Below, in pieces: positions 1 through 10,932 of a stretch of 64,000 nt of DNA. The stretch spans positions 1,825,972-1,889,971 of the forward strand of contig BPGD01000001.1 of the NCBI GenBank assembly GCA_026002855.1. The letters run 5' to 3'. A program made the translations under genes and the position numbers. The notes under the pieces are model-generated. The model was not told the origin of the DNA and searched no databases. It saw nothing but the letters and a program-made list of their open reading frames with translations. The DNA is from Bryobacteraceae bacterium (GTDB lineage Bacteria > Acidobacteriota > Terriglobia > Bryobacterales > Bryobacteraceae). Numbering within the stretch: the first letter of the stretch is position 1; each line of letters opens with the position of its first letter.

Positions 1-29
1 TGCTGGCCGCGCAGACCCGCTAGCCTGCC

Positions 30-893
30 TCAGCGGAAAAAGGTGCGCCATGCGGTCACCGTGAGGGCGTGCGTGACCATCGACGCCCGGATGCCTCTCC
101 CGGCCCGGTAAGCGAGCCCGTAGAAGACGCCCGCCGCGGCGGCGACGACGGCGAACCGCCAGTTGGGGAACTCGCGGAAGCCGAGGTGCGCCAGCCCGAA
201 CAGCGCCGAAGCCGGCCAGAGGCCGATGCGCGGCTGAAGCAGGCCGCGGAAGAAGAACTCCTCGCTCAGGGCGACCACCCAGAGAATGCCGAAAAAGACA
301 GCCGCGGCTCTGGCGGCCGTCCAGGCCCACGGCCCCTCCGGCAGCGCCGGCCGCGCGAAGCCGGTGACCCAGGCGAGCGCCAGCGCCACCGGGATCAACA
401 AAACAAAATAGAGAAATCCTGTTTTCCACTCGCGTGCCTGGGGCCAGAACCCGAAGTGGACTCCCTCCGGCTCCAGGTCCCGCAGCACGGTGATCACCGT
501 CGTGCGAACCCACATGAGCTGGCCGAGAAATTCCATCCGCAACTCTCCGGCGGGCGGATAGAACAGGCGGAACGTCTTCAGCAGGATGGGCGCCGCGGCC
601 AGCGCGGTCACCCAGATCCATCCGTGCCGCCGGCGCGACAGAGGCGGGCTGAGGCCGACAAATACGGCGGCCATGGCGCCCAGCCCCAGCACGCTCTTCA
701 GGCTGCTCACCGGAAGGGCAACATGATAGAGCGCGCAGGACAGCGGGGCCGCCACCACCAGCATGCGGCGCTGCCACCGCCGGCGCCAGCTCTCGCGCGC
801 CATCGATGCGTACATGGCGGCTTCCACGAGCACGGCAACCGCCACCCATGTGAGCAGCGCCGGATCGCCGCCGAGCCTGTCGAGCCACGGCAT
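30..893 (-). CDS. CPBP-family intramembrane protease (CAAX-like)
   Basis: A 287-residue polytopic membrane protein. The family signature is in the C-terminal third: EEFFFR at about residues 211-216, FGLAH at about 232-236, and a third motif with His at about 275. These correspond to the Glu-Glu, His and His metal/catalytic positions of CPBP (Abi/CAAX) proteases. Several hydrophobic segments lie between residues 10 and 205. The ATG at 893 is preceded by AAAGGAA on the minus strand. The gene is divergent from the isomerase-like gene that starts at 1000. The substrate cannot be told from sequence; family members process prenylated or secreted peptides or act in stress signalling. Confidence 0.85.
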   Translation of the reverse strand: MPWLDRLGGDPALLTWVAVAVLVEAAMYASMARESWRRRWQRRMLVVAAPLSCALYHVALPVSSLKSVLGLGAMAAVFVGLSPPLSRRRHGWIWVTALAAAPILLKTFRLFYPPAGELRMEFLGQLMWVRTTVITVLRDLEPEGVHFGFWPQAREWKTGFLYFVLLIPVALALAWVTGFARPALPEGPWAWTAARAAAVFFGILWVVALSEEFFFRGLLQPRIGLWPASALFGLAHLGFREFPNWRFAVVAAAAGVFYGLAYRAGRGIRASMVTHALTVTAWRTFFR

Positions 894-999
894 TTCCTTT
901 CAGACTATCAGGCAGCCGCCCGACGCCGGGATCCTGCGGCCGCCGCGGCGAGGTGTAGAATCAGTGCAAGCCCGTAAGGGCCGGAAGGAACCACACGCC

Positions 1000-1890
1000 A
1001 TGAACCGCCGCGATTTTCTTGCCGGTACCGTTGCTGGCGCGGCTGCTGCGCAGACCGCCCAGGCTCGGCTCCCCATCCGCAAAGGCATTTACTGGAGCAT
1101 GCTCCCCTCGAAGCTCTCCGTGGAGGAACGCTTCGCGCTGGCCAAAGAGTGCGGCTTCCAGTCCATCGAGCTTCCCACGATGGACGAGCCTTCCCAGGTG
1201 GAAGAGGCGCTGGCCGCCAGCCGCAAGACCGGCGTGCCCATCCACTCGGTGATGAACCGCGACCACTGGAAGTTCCCGCTATCGAGCCCGGATCCGGCCG
1301 TGGTGGAAAAGTGCGTGCACGGCATCGAAACCAGCATCCGGAACGCGAAGGCATGGGGCGCGGAGACGGTGCTGCTGGTGCCCGCCGTCGTGAATCCGGA
1401 GACCAGTTACCGCGAAGCCTGGGACCGCTCGACGGCGCAGATCCGCAAGCTGCTGCCAATGGCGCGCGAGAACCGGGTGATCATCGGCATTGAAGAAGTC
1501 TGGAACAAGTTCCTGCTCAGCCCGCTCGAAATGGCGCAGTATGTGGACCAGTTCCAGAGCCCCTGGGTGCGCGCCTACTGCGACGTTGGCAACATGGTGC
1601 TTTACGGATATCCGCAGGACTGGATCCGGACGCTCGGCAAACGTATCGTCAAGGTGCACCTGAAAGACTTCGCCTGGAGGACCTACACGATTCCCGGCGA
1701 CCCGCCGCAGCGAAAGCGCGTGCCCGAGTTCGTGGATCTGCGGGAAGGCGAGATCGACTGGAAGGCCGTCTACAGGGCGCTCCACGAAGTCGGCTACCGG
1801 GGAGACGCCACGGTGGAGCTGCGAGGCGGCGACGCCGAGTATCTGAAAGACGTAAGCCGCCGCGTGGATCTGATTCTGGAAGGCGCCTGA
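1000..1890 (+). CDS. Tat-exported sugar phosphate isomerase/epimerase-like (xylose isomerase-like TIM barrel) protein
   Basis: A 296-residue protein beginning MNRRDFLAG followed by an Ala-rich hydrophobic stretch, a twin-arginine signal peptide of about 22 residues. The mature part has features of the AP-endonuclease-2/xylose-isomerase-like TIM barrel: a KGIYWSML start, a GIEEVW strand, YCDVGNMV and KIVKVHLKDF segments, and a terminal ATVELRGGD region carrying the acidic and His metal-binding positions usual in the fold. The reading frame is open about 79 codons further upstream, but the ATG at 1000 has GGAAGGA about 11 bases before it and gives an intact Tat signal. Acidobacteria carry many such exported paralogues, and the substrate is unknown. 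SppA follows 43 bases downstream and may share the transcript. Confidence 0.82.
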   Translation: MNRRDFLAGTVAGAAAAQTAQARLPIRKGIYWSMLPSKLSVEERFALAKECGFQSIELPTMDEPSQVEEALAASRKTGVPIHSVMNRDHWKFPLSSPDPAVVEKCVHGIETSIRNAKAWGAETVLLVPAVVNPETSYREAWDRSTAQIRKLLPMARENRVIIGIEEVWNKFLLSPLEMAQYVDQFQSPWVRAYCDVGNMVLYGYPQDWIRTLGKRIVKVHLKDFAWRTYTIPGDPPQRKRVPEFVDLREGEIDWKAVYRALHEVGYRGDATVELRGGDAEYLKDVSRRVDLILEGA

Positions 1891-1933
1891 GGCAGCGCGC
1901 GCCGGCGCACGGGCGCGGGGGAGAGCCGAAATC

Positions 1934-3676
1934 ATGAAGAAATTCCTGCTGGGAGTGCTGGCCGGATTCCTTATCGCCGGCGTGACCGCGGTGGTGCTCG
2001 TGTTTGCCACGCTGAAGTTCGCCCGGCGCACGCCCGCGCCGCCGGAGACGGCGTGGTTGACGCTGAAGCTGGGAGGCGAGCTGCCCGAGCTCCAGCCGCC
2101 GATGCTGCCGCTGCCGGCGCTGGAGTCCCGCGCCCCGCTGACCATGGGCGAGGTGTGGAGTGCGTTGCGGCGCGCGGCGCGCGAGCCGCGCGTCAAGGGC
2201 GTGTTGATCAAGCCGTCCGGCCTGGCGGTCGGCTGGGCCAAGCTGGAAGAGATCCGCACTGGCCTGGAGCTGGTCCGCAAGGCGGGCAAGCCGGTGCATG
2301 CGTGGCTGGCTGGCGCGGGCACGCGCGAATATTACCTGGCCTCGGCCGCCGACCGCATCAGCATGTCGCCGGAAGATGTGCTGGACCTGCGCGGGCTGCG
2401 CGTGGAGGCCACGTACCTGAAGGGCACGCTGGACAAGCTGGGCATTCAGGTGGAGGTCGAACACGCCGGCAAGTACAAGGACGCGGGCGACATGTTCACC
2501 CGCACGTCGATGAGCCCGGAGACGCGCGAGGCGCTCGATGCGCTTCTTGACGACACCTACGAGCGGCTCTGCCAGGCGGTCGCCGCCTCGCGCAAGACCA
2601 CGCCGGAGAAGGTGCGCGAATGGATCGACAACGGTCCCTACATCGCTCCAAAGGCCGTGCAGGCGGGGCTTGTGGATGAGCTCGCTTATGAGCGCGACGC
2701 CGACCGGAAATTCGAAGACAGCGCCGGGGGCAGGGACAAGGAGAAGCCGAAATCGCTCGCCGTGCGCGACTATCTGCGGATCCAGCCGGAGACCCGGGGC
2801 CGCAAGGTGCGGCAGGTGGCGCTGCTGGTGGCGCAGGGCAGCATCCTGCGCAGCGCCCCCGCTGACCTGTTCAGCGAAGATCAGGTGATCACGCCGAAAG
2901 GCATCGAACAGCAGGTGAAGCTGATCGAGAACGACCCGGCGATCCGCGGCGTCATCGTCCGGATTGACAGCCCGGGCGGCGATGCCGTGGCCAGCGATGA
3001 AATCCTCGAACAACTGAAGCGGCTGTCGAAGAAGAAGCCGCTTGTGGTTTCCATGTCCGACGTTGCCGCCTCCGGCGGCTACTACATGGCGATGACGGGC
3101 GATCCCATTGTCGCCTATCCCGGCACGATCACCGGATCGATCGGCGTCATCTACGGCAAGGTGAATCTCCGCGGGCTCTATGCCAAGCTCGGCATGAACC
3201 GCGAGATCCTCAAGCGCGGCCGCTTCGCCGACCTCGACAGCACGTTCCAGCCGCTGACGCCCGAGGGCCGCGCGCGGCTGCGCGAGACGATCGACTTCAT
3301 CTACGAGGGTTTCCTCCAGCGCGTGGCCGAAGGCCGGCGGAAAACGAAGGAGGAGATCGAGCCGGTGGCTCAGGGGCGCGTGTGGTCCGGCAAGCGGGCC
3401 CGCGAGCACGGGCTGGTGGACCGGACCGGCGGGCTCGACGAGGCGGTGGCCCTGATCCGCCAGAAGGCGGGCATTCCGGACAATGAGATGGTCCGGTTGT
3501 CCGTCTATCCGGCCCCGAAGACTTGGTTCGACGTCTGGTTCCGTTCCGCGCCGGCGGAAAATGCGGGCATGGACGGCGAGGCGGCACTGCTGCGGCGCGC
3601 GCTGCCCGCGGGGCTGGCGCCCTGGCTCGAAGGCGGGTTCCTGCGGGTGCTGCCGTTCGAGGTGCGAATCTACTGA
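1934..3676 (+). CDS. sppA: Signal peptide peptidase SppA, 67-kDa type
   Basis: A 580-residue membrane-anchored serine protease that degrades cleaved signal peptides. A single N-terminal transmembrane helix spans about residues 5-27. Two tandem peptidase-S49 halves follow, as in the E. coli-type enzyme (the short form has one). The general-base lysine is in EHAGKYKDAGD (K about 180) in the first half, and the nucleophile is in DVAASGGYY (S about 380) in the second, matching the split Ser-Lys dyad of long SppA. GRVWSGKRARE and HGLVDRTGG near residues 480-500 are also conserved. The gene ends 10 bases from the convergent typA stop. Confidence 0.93.
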   Translation: MKKFLLGVLAGFLIAGVTAVVLVFATLKFARRTPAPPETAWLTLKLGGELPELQPPMLPLPALESRAPLTMGEVWSALRRAAREPRVKGVLIKPSGLAVGWAKLEEIRTGLELVRKAGKPVHAWLAGAGTREYYLASAADRISMSPEDVLDLRGLRVEATYLKGTLDKLGIQVEVEHAGKYKDAGDMFTRTSMSPETREALDALLDDTYERLCQAVAASRKTTPEKVREWIDNGPYIAPKAVQAGLVDELAYERDADRKFEDSAGGRDKEKPKSLAVRDYLRIQPETRGRKVRQVALLVAQGSILRSAPADLFSEDQVITPKGIEQQVKLIENDPAIRGVIVRIDSPGGDAVASDEILEQLKRLSKKKPLVVSMSDVAASGGYYMAMTGDPIVAYPGTITGSIGVIYGKVNLRGLYAKLGMNREILKRGRFADLDSTFQPLTPEGRARLRETIDFIYEGFLQRVAEGRRKTKEEIEPVAQGRVWSGKRAREHGLVDRTGGLDEAVALIRQKAGIPDNEMVRLSVYPAPKTWFDVWFRSAPAENAGMDGEAALLRRALPAGLAPWLEGGFLRVLPFEVRIY

Positions 3677-3686
3677 CTGGAAGAGG

Positions 3687-5486
<1,800 letters not shown>

Positions 5487-5559
5487 CGGGAAAAAAGGTG
5501 CGGGAACTTCCATTGTCGCACGCCGGGGCCGCTCGGGCGGCCTGCTAGACTGAAATTGC

Positions 5560-6870
5560 ATGCCGCAGACCCCGGGTCTGCCCACGGTGGTCATCGTCGG
5601 CCGCCCGAACGTGGGCAAATCCACCCTCTTCAACGCGATCATCGGCCAGCGGAAAGCGATCACCGGCGACGAGCCGGGCATCACGCGCGACCGCATTGCC
5701 GGGGAAGCCGTCCACCGCGGGTGCCGCTTCCGCGTGATCGACACCGGCGGCATTATCCCGGACGACGACGCGCTCATCCCCAGCGAAATTCTGCGGCAGG
5801 CGCGCGTGGCCCTGGACGAAGCGGCGCACATCATATTTCTCATCGACGGGCGGACGGAGATCACCGCCGCCGACCGCGACCTGGCGCAGATGCTGCGGCG
5901 GCTGAACAAACCGGTGACGCTCGCCGTCAACAAGATCGACGCGCCGGTGCGCGAATCGCTCACCGCGGACTTTTACTCGCTGGGCTTCGAGCGCGTGGTG
6001 CCGGTGTCGGCCGAGCACCGCCTTGGCATCGACGAGCTGCTGGACATCGTCACCGAAGGATTCCCGGAGACGGAGGAGGAAGAGGAAGAACCGTCCGGCG
6101 AGCGGCCGCGCGCCATCCGCGTGGCCATCATCGGGCGGCCCAACGTCGGCAAATCCACGCTGCTGAACGCGCTGCTGGGTCAGGAGCGGGCCATCGTCTC
6201 GCCCATCGCCGGTACCACGCGCGACTCCGTGGACGAGCGCATGGTGATCGACGGCCGCGAGTATGTCTTCGTGGATACCGCCGGCATCCGCCGCAAAGGC
6301 AAAACGAAGCTGATGGCGGAGAAGCTCAGCGTGGTGATGGCGCGCCGCCACATCCGCATGGCGCACATCGCACTGCTCGTGCTCGATGCCAGCGAGGGCC
6401 CGGTCGGCGGGGATGCCACCATCGGCGGCTACGCGCACGAAGAGGGGCGCGCGCTCATCCTCGTGGTCAACAAGTGGGATCTGCTCAACGACCGGCAGCG
6501 CAGGGAATACGAGGCCGCCATCCGCGCTCAGTTCCGCTTCCTCGAATACGCTCCCATCGTCTTCCTTTCGGCGAAGGAAAAGCGCGGGCTCAAGGGTCTG
6601 CTTCGCCAGATCGACCGGTGCTGGGAATCGTTCAATCAGCGCGTGCCCACCGGCGAGCTGAACCGGCTCGCCACGACGTTCCAGCTCGAGCACGGCCGAA
6701 GGATTTACTACATGACGCAGCCTTCGGTGCGGCCGCCGACGTTCGTGCTCTTCATGGACAGCGGCGAGCCGCTGCACTTTTCCACCGAACGGCACATCAT
6801 CAACCGGCTGCGGGAGCGGTTCGGCTTTGAGGGCACGCCGATCGTGCTGAAGGTGAAGGCGCGGCATTGA
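5560..6870 (+). CDS. der: Ribosome biogenesis GTPase Der (EngA)
   Basis: A 436-residue double GTPase for 50S subunit assembly. The first G domain has [24 protein letters not shown] and NKID. The second, beginning near residue 185 after an acidic linker (EEEEEE), has [29 protein letters not shown] and NKWD. A C-terminal KH-like domain follows. Length and architecture are those of the family. The ATG at 5560 lies close to the divergent typA start, so the two promoters share about 73 bases. Confidence 0.95.
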   Translation: MPQTPGLPTVVIVGRPNVGKSTLFNAIIGQRKAITGDEPGITRDRIAGEAVHRGCRFRVIDTGGIIPDDDALIPSEILRQARVALDEAAHIIFLIDGRTEITAADRDLAQMLRRLNKPVTLAVNKIDAPVRESLTADFYSLGFERVVPVSAEHRLGIDELLDIVTEGFPETEEEEEEPSGERPRAIRVAIIGRPNVGKSTLLNALLGQERAIVSPIAGTTRDSVDERMVIDGREYVFVDTAGIRRKGKTKLMAEKLSVVMARRHIRMAHIALLVLDASEGPVGGDATIGGYAHEEGRALILVVNKWDLLNDRQRREYEAAIRAQFRFLEYAPIVFLSAKEKRGLKGLLRQIDRCWESFNQRVPTGELNRLATTFQLEHGRRIYYMTQPSVRPPTFVLFMDSGEPLHFSTERHIINRLRERFGFEGTPIVLKVKARH

Positions 6871-6880
6871 CGCGCACGAA

Positions 6881-7468
6881 TCAGCGCGGCACAATCCATT
6901 CGATGCGCTCGACGTGCAGGGCGCGGATCCGCCTCGCAAGCGCCGGGTAGCGCAGCAGCGCGGCCGCCGTCTCCACCTGCTGGCGGCCGTCGCGTCCGAT
7001 GTCCATGGCGTAGCGGTCGCTGCGCTCGCGGTAACAGTAACCGGCGTATTGCGGCGCGCCCAGCCCGCCCATCAGCAGGTCCCAGAAGCTCGAGCGCCGG
7101 AACAGGCGCCGCGCGGCGCCGACGCTGCGGTCAATCTCAATCCGGCCTGCGGGGCCACTGAGGACGACGCGCGCGCAGCGGCGAAAATCGCAGGGCCGCA
7201 GCGGCTCCGGTTGCGGAAGCGCGCGCAGCGCCTCCTCCACTTCCTCCAGCGTGCAGAAGATCCGCTCCCAGCGGAACCGCGAGCCGCCGCTGACAAGTGA
7301 TCCGTGCTCGAGCAGCCGCCGCACGCGTCCCGCTTCGGCGCCAACGGCGGAGGCCGCCAGTTCGAGCAGCTCGACGAGACCCATTTCGCTGGAAACGACC
7401 GGCGTAAAATCGATCGCGCCCGCGGCTTCGCTCGAGATCTTCACCCGGATCCGTTCCGGCAGCGCCAT
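6881..7468 (-). CDS. Conserved hypothetical protein (195 aa)
   Basis: No family recognised. A soluble, basic protein without signal peptide or membrane segment, beginning MALPERIRVKISSEAAG. It contains a Leu/Ala-rich helical part around residues 28-50 and an Arg-rich, aromatic C-terminal half (RRSSFWDLLMGGL, YAGYCYRERSDRYAMDIGRDG). The ATG at 7468 was chosen because GGGAGGAGAG precedes it on the minus strand; the frame extends upstream without a better site. The stop is 10 bases from the der stop (convergent), and the start is 30 bases from the divergent gene at 7499. A DNA- or RNA-related role is possible from the charge but is not supported by any motif. Confidence 0.7.
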   Translation of the reverse strand: MALPERIRVKISSEAAGAIDFTPVVSSEMGLVELLELAASAVGAEAGRVRRLLEHGSLVSGGSRFRWERIFCTLEEVEEALRALPQPEPLRPCDFRRCARVVLSGPAGRIEIDRSVGAARRLFRRSSFWDLLMGGLGAPQYAGYCYRERSDRYAMDIGRDGRQQVETAAALLRYPALARRIRALHVERIEWIVPR

Positions 7469-7498
7469 GGCTCTCCTCCCATCGTACAATCGCAGGCA

Positions 7499-7783
7499 GT
7501 GACTCCCCTGGAAAAAGTCCGCGCCGAACTGGCCCGCTACGAGCATTTGCTGCTCGAATTCGACGCTGAGCAAGACTCGCACGGCGGCGTCGTGCTCGTC
7601 ATCCGCCTCCGCCGCCCGGTCGAAGGGGCTCACGTCTACCGCGCCCCGCTGCACCCGCGCGACATCGGCCATGCGCAGTTTCCCTGGATGTTCCAGAAGA
7701 TCCTCTACGACTGCATGCACGACTATCTGTGCGAGCTGTTCGTCCACAATCCCCAGGAACTCTCCCCGGGAGACGCGCAATGA
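7499..7783 (+). CDS. Small conserved hypothetical protein (94 aa)
   Basis: A 94-residue protein starting with GTG at 7499 (MTPLEKVRAELARYEHLLLEFDAEQD). The sequence is coherent and amphipathic and shows no known domain; a central HPRDIGHAQFPWMFQK segment and a Cys-containing YDCMHDYLCELF helix stand out. The stop codon overlaps the start of the following methyltransferase gene (ATGA at 7780-7783), so the two are translationally coupled and probably act together. No function is assigned. Confidence 0.72.
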   Translation: MTPLEKVRAELARYEHLLLEFDAEQDSHGGVVLVIRLRRPVEGAHVYRAPLHPRDIGHAQFPWMFQKILYDCMHDYLCELFVHNPQELSPGDAQ

Positions 7784-8775
7784 GCGCGAAGCAGACTCCG
7801 CTGGCTGAGAAGCTGGCCGCACGCATCCGCCGCGAAGGCCCCATCCTGTTCAGCGAATTCATGGAGGCGGCGCTCTACGACCCGGAGTACGGCTATTACA
7901 GCGCGGCGCGGCGCGCCCGGCGCGAGCCCACGGGCATCGCCGGCGACTACTACACCGCCACGCAGCTCCAGCCGGTCTTCGGCCGGCTGATGCGGGCCGA
8001 GGCGGCGGAGATCCTCGAGCGGCTTGCGCTGCCGGAAGGATGCACGCTGGCCGACTGGGGCGCAGGCCGGGCGCTCATGGCGGAGGCCTTCGCCGGGTTT
8101 CGTTACATCGCGGTGGAAGCGCACACGCCGCTTCCGGCGTCGTTTGAGGGAATCGTCTTCGCCAACGAACTGTTCGATGCGCTGCCGGTGGATGTGGTGC
8201 GCGGCGGCAGGGGCGGCATGCGTCTGCAACGCGTGGCGTGGAAGGACGGGCGCTTCACATGGATCAGCGCCGAAGAGCCGGAAGACAGATGGAAGGAGTA
8301 TGCCGGGCGGCTGGCGCGCGCATTCGCCGAACTGGACGAGTGGGAGCTGGAACTGCCAGTGCGCATGGAAGGCGTGCTGGACGGGATCGGGGCCTCGCTG
8401 GCGCGCGGCGCCATGCTCGTCATTGACTACGGCTATACCGAGCGTGAAATCGTCCGCTTTCCGCGCGGCACGCTGATGAGCTATCGCCGCCATGCCGCTC
8501 TGGAAGACGTGCTGGCCGAACCGGGCGCACGCGACATCACCGCGCATGTGCCATTTACCCATCTGGCTGCATGCGCGGCGGCGCAGGGGTGGAAGGCCGC
8601 GCCGCTGGAAAATCTCGCCTCGCTGCTGCTGCGCGCGGGCGAGCGCGATCACTTTGCGTCAGCGCTTGCGGCGGAAGGAGAAGAAGAAGCGCAGCGGCTG
8701 CGGCTTCAGCTCAAGACGCTGCTGTTTGGCATGGGGGAGACGTTCCGCTGCCTGCGGCTGGAGAAGGCGGGCTAA
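7780..8775 (+). CDS. SAM-dependent methyltransferase, MidA/NDUFAF7 (COG1565) family
   Basis: A 331-residue protein. The N-terminal GPILFSEFMEAALYDPEYGYYS is the hallmark of this family, which includes the NDUFAF7/MidA arginine methyltransferases of complex I assembly. A YYTATQLQPVFGRL segment, a SAM-binding ADWGAGRALM (about residues 90-100, in place of the usual EhGaGxGxL) and IVFANELFDALPVDVV (about 124-140) follow. The start overlaps the upstream 94-residue gene by four bases. The motif-I acidic residue appears as ADWG, a small deviation from the usual E-x-G-x-G. The in vivo substrate is unknown. Confidence 0.85.
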   Translation: MSAKQTPLAEKLAARIRREGPILFSEFMEAALYDPEYGYYSAARRARREPTGIAGDYYTATQLQPVFGRLMRAEAAEILERLALPEGCTLADWGAGRALMAEAFAGFRYIAVEAHTPLPASFEGIVFANELFDALPVDVVRGGRGGMRLQRVAWKDGRFTWISAEEPEDRWKEYAGRLARAFAELDEWELELPVRMEGVLDGIGASLARGAMLVIDYGYTEREIVRFPRGTLMSYRRHAALEDVLAEPGARDITAHVPFTHLAACAAAQGWKAAPLENLASLLLRAGERDHFASALAAEGEEEAQRLRLQLKTLLFGMGETFRCLRLEKAG

Positions 8776-8783
8776 AAACGTTA

Positions 8784-8805
8784 CGGCCCCGGTTGCCCGG
8801 GGCCG
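8784..8805 (-). terminator. GC-rich hairpin, probable terminator of the lysine-rich microprotein gene
   Basis: CGGCCCC (8784-8790) pairs with GGGGCCG (8799-8805), extended by GG/CC, with a TTGC loop. Read on the minus strand it is followed within five bases by TTTTT (8774-8778), so it fits an intrinsic terminator for the gene ending at 8855. A second perfect stem, GCGCTCCC/GGGAGCGC (8827-8846), lies between the stop codon and this hairpin. Confidence 0.6.
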
Positions 8806-8854
8806 CGGTTCCAATCCTCGCTGGCAGCGCTCCCTCGGGGGAGCGCCGCGGGGG

Positions 8855-8935
8855 TTACTTCTTCTTCTTCGTTGCGGCCTTCTTGGCGGCTTTCTTCGTC
8901 GCCTTCTTGGCAGCCTTCTTGGTCGCGTTCTTCAT
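8855..8935 (-). CDS. Lysine/alanine-rich microprotein (26 aa), histone-H1-tail-like
   Basis: A 27-codon gene, ATG at 8935 to TAA at 8855. The product has 13 lysines among 26 residues, arranged as repeated KKAA/KKAT units (MKNATKKAAKK at the start, KKKK at the end). GGAG sits nine bases upstream of the ATG, a near-consensus sigma-70 promoter lies about 50 bases further up (8994-9023), and hairpins follow the stop, so it is a complete transcription unit. The composition matches the C-terminal tails of histone H1-like and other nucleoid-associated proteins. A nucleic-acid-binding role is inference. Confidence 0.72.
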   Translation of the reverse strand: MKNATKKAAKKATKKAAKKAATKKKK

Positions 8936-8993
8936 CGATCTGTTCTCCGTGACATCAGAATTTGCGGTCGCATCGCGACAGCATTGTGATCTT

Positions 8994-9023
8994 TTTATAA
9001 ACTCGGTCTCTGAGTGTTGTCAA
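8994..9023 (-). promoter_or_regulatory. Near-consensus sigma-70 promoter for the lysine-rich microprotein
   Basis: On the minus strand, TTGACA (9018-9023) is separated by 17-18 bases from TTATAA/TATAAA (8994-9000). The -35 is perfect and the -10 differs by one base. The predicted start is near 8987, giving a 5' leader of about 50 bases before the ATG at 8935. Confidence 0.75.
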
Positions 9024-9089
9024 GAAAAAAATGCATTTGGAAGCCGCGGCGCCGCTGTTTTGCCGGGGCGGAAGAGCGTTAAAACAGAG

Positions 9090-9779
9090 ATGAGGCGTTT
9101 TGTTTTGACGATGCGCGCCCGCCGATGCGCAAACTGGCGCTTCGCGGCGGCCGCAGCGCTGCTGTTTGCGGCGCTGGCGGCATGCGGCGGAAAGAAGCGC
9201 GCGCCGCGCGCGCCCGCCGCTCCGCTGCCCGGATGGACGGAGACGGGTCTGGCGAGCTGGTACGGGCATCCCTATCACGGCCGCCCGTCGTCCAGCGGCG
9301 AGATCTACGACATGGATCAGCTCACCGCCGCGCACCGCACGTTGCCGTTCGGTTCCATCGTCGAGGTAAAGAATCTCGACAACGGACGCACGGTGACGGT
9401 GCGCATCAATGACCGCGGCCCGTTCGCCGAAGGGCGCATCATTGACCTGTCGCGCGCGGCAGCCCGTCAGATCGGCCTCATCGGTCCGGGCACCGCGCTG
9501 GTGCGCATCCAGCTTCTGGGTTATGCGGACCCGGAGGCCGCCCGCGCGCCGGCGCTGTATACGATTCAGGCGGGCGCCTTCGCCGACCGGCGCAACGCGG
9601 AGCGGTTCCAGCAGAAGCTGCGCCGGCAGTATGAACCCGTGGACATCGTGGCGTCGGTGTCTTCGCCGGTGGTTCACCGCGTCTACGTCGGACGCTTCGG
9701 CGACCTGCGGGAGGCGGAGGCGGCCGCGGCGCGCCTGCGGCGCGAAGTCCAAGATGTGTTCGTTGTGCGGATCCGCTGA
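9090..9779 (+). CDS. rlpA: RlpA-like septal lytic transglycosylase lipoprotein (DPBB + SPOR)
   Basis: A 229-residue protein. A hydrophobic signal ends in LAALAACGG, a lipobox-like site with Cys near residue 31. A double-psi beta-barrel follows (GLASWYGHPYHGRPSSSGEIYD, about residues 52-75; ITVRINDRGPFAEGRIIDLS-type segment, about 107-128) carrying the conserved Asp of RlpA (NDRGPF). A C-terminal SPOR domain (YTIQAGAFADRRNAERFQQKL onward, about 155-229) binds denuded glycan at the septum. ATG 9090 was chosen; ATG 9111 in the same frame is an alternative. It stands alone between the microprotein and the sigma-54 activator. Confidence 0.9.
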   Translation: MRRFVLTMRARRCANWRFAAAAALLFAALAACGGKKRAPRAPAAPLPGWTETGLASWYGHPYHGRPSSSGEIYDMDQLTAAHRTLPFGSIVEVKNLDNGRTVTVRINDRGPFAEGRIIDLSRAAARQIGLIGPGTALVRIQLLGYADPEAARAPALYTIQAGAFADRRNAERFQQKLRRQYEPVDIVASVSSPVVHRVYVGRFGDLREAEAAAARLRREVQDVFVVRIR

Positions 9780-9879
9780 GAAAAAAGGAACCCGCCGCCC
9801 CGGGCCGGCATACAATGAACTTTGACGCGGATTTTTACAGAGAAATTCCTCTCCGCGGCCACTACATATCAGAGGAGCC

Positions 9880-10932
9880 ATGTCCCAGCCTCTGGTTGAC
9901 GGCCGCGAGGACCGCTACTGGATGATCGCCGAAGGCAAGGCCCGCAATTACGAACTGGTTGGCCAGTCGGCGCGCCTGCGCAACGTGTTGCGGCTGGCCT
10001 CCCGGCTTGGCCGCGGCAACTGGCCCGTGCTCCTGCTCGGCGAAACCGGCACGGGCAAGGAGCTGGTGGCGCGCACCATCCACCGCAGCGGCCCCGGCGG
10101 GCCGTTCGTCACCATCGACTGCTCCTCGATGGTCGGCCCGCTGATGGAAAGCGAGCTGTTCGGCCACGTCAAGGGCGCCTTCACGGGAGCGCATTCGAAC
10201 AAGATCGGCCTGATCGAACAGGCCAACGGGGGCACGGCCTTCTTCGATGAGATCGGCGAGCTGCCGCTGGACCTCCAGGCGAAACTGCTTCGCGTCCTTC
10301 AGGAGAAGGAATTCCGCCCCGTGGGCTCGCTCCAGGTGCGCAAGTCGAGCTTCCGCATCATCGCCGCCACCAACCGGGACCTGGCCCGCGAAGTGGAAAA
10401 GGGACGCTTCCGCCAGGACCTGTATTACCGCCTCAACGTGGTCACGCTGCGGCTGAGCCCGCTGCGGGAGCGCAAGGAAGATCTGCCGGCGCTGATCCGG
10501 CACTTCCTCGAGATGTATGGCAACGGGCACACGCTCAGCGGGGAGCTGCTTGAGCTGATGATGGCCTATGACTGGCCGGGCAACGTGCGCGAGCTGGAAA
10601 ACTGCATCCAGCACATGGTGGCCATCAACAGCGGCCCGGTGATCCACCTCCAGGACGCTCCCTCGCAGTTGCTGCACTTCCATGAACAGCGCCGCCGCGG
10701 CGCCGGCAATGCGATGCAGGCCGCGGCCGCGGCCGTCCCGCCAGGCGCCGGCCCGGAGGAAGCGGGCGACTCCTTTGTCACACCCGTGCTGCCGCTGGCC
10801 GAAATGGAGCGCCGCGCCATCATCAACGCGCTGCGCTACACCAAAGGCGACCGCGTGATGGCGGCGCACCTGCTCGGCATCGGGCGGACGACGCTCTACC
10901 GCAAGCTCAAGGAATACGGGATCCGCGATTGA
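9880..10932 (+). CDS. Sigma-54-dependent transcriptional activator without receiver domain (NtrC/PspF type)
   Basis: A 350-residue AAA+ activator of RpoN-dependent promoters. Walker A GETGTGKE is at about residues 54-61, the sigma-54-contacting GAFTGA loop at 99-104, Walker B GGTAFFDE at about 117-124, sensor I ATNRDL and the R-finger region RQDLYYRLNVV near 185. A C-terminal Fis-type helix-turn-helix (RVMAAHLLGIGRTTLYRKLKEYG) lies at about 325-347. Only about 30 residues precede the AAA domain, so there is no receiver, GAF or PAS domain. AGAGGAG lies just before the ATG. The stop overlaps the TTG start of the glycosyltransferase gene. RpoN is also encoded in this window (48085-49665). Confidence 0.92.
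   Translation: MSQPLVDGREDRYWMIAEGKARNYELVGQSARLRNVLRLASRLGRGNWPVLLLGETGTGKELVARTIHRSGPGGPFVTIDCSSMVGPLMESELFGHVKGAFTGAHSNKIGLIEQANGGTAFFDEIGELPLDLQAKLLRVLQEKEFRPVGSLQVRKSSFRIIAATNRDLAREVEKGRFRQDLYYRLNVVTLRLSPLRERKEDLPALIRHFLEMYGNGHTLSGELLELMMAYDWPGNVRELENCIQHMVAINSGPVIHLQDAPSQLLHFHEQRRRGAGNAMQAAAAAVPPGAGPEEAGDSFVTPVLPLAEMERRAIINALRYTKGDRVMAAHLLGIGRTTLYRKLKEYGIRD

Noticed and set aside
1649-3409. A 586-codon minus-strand frame opposite sppA
   Set aside because: Antisense shadow; no recognisable domain.
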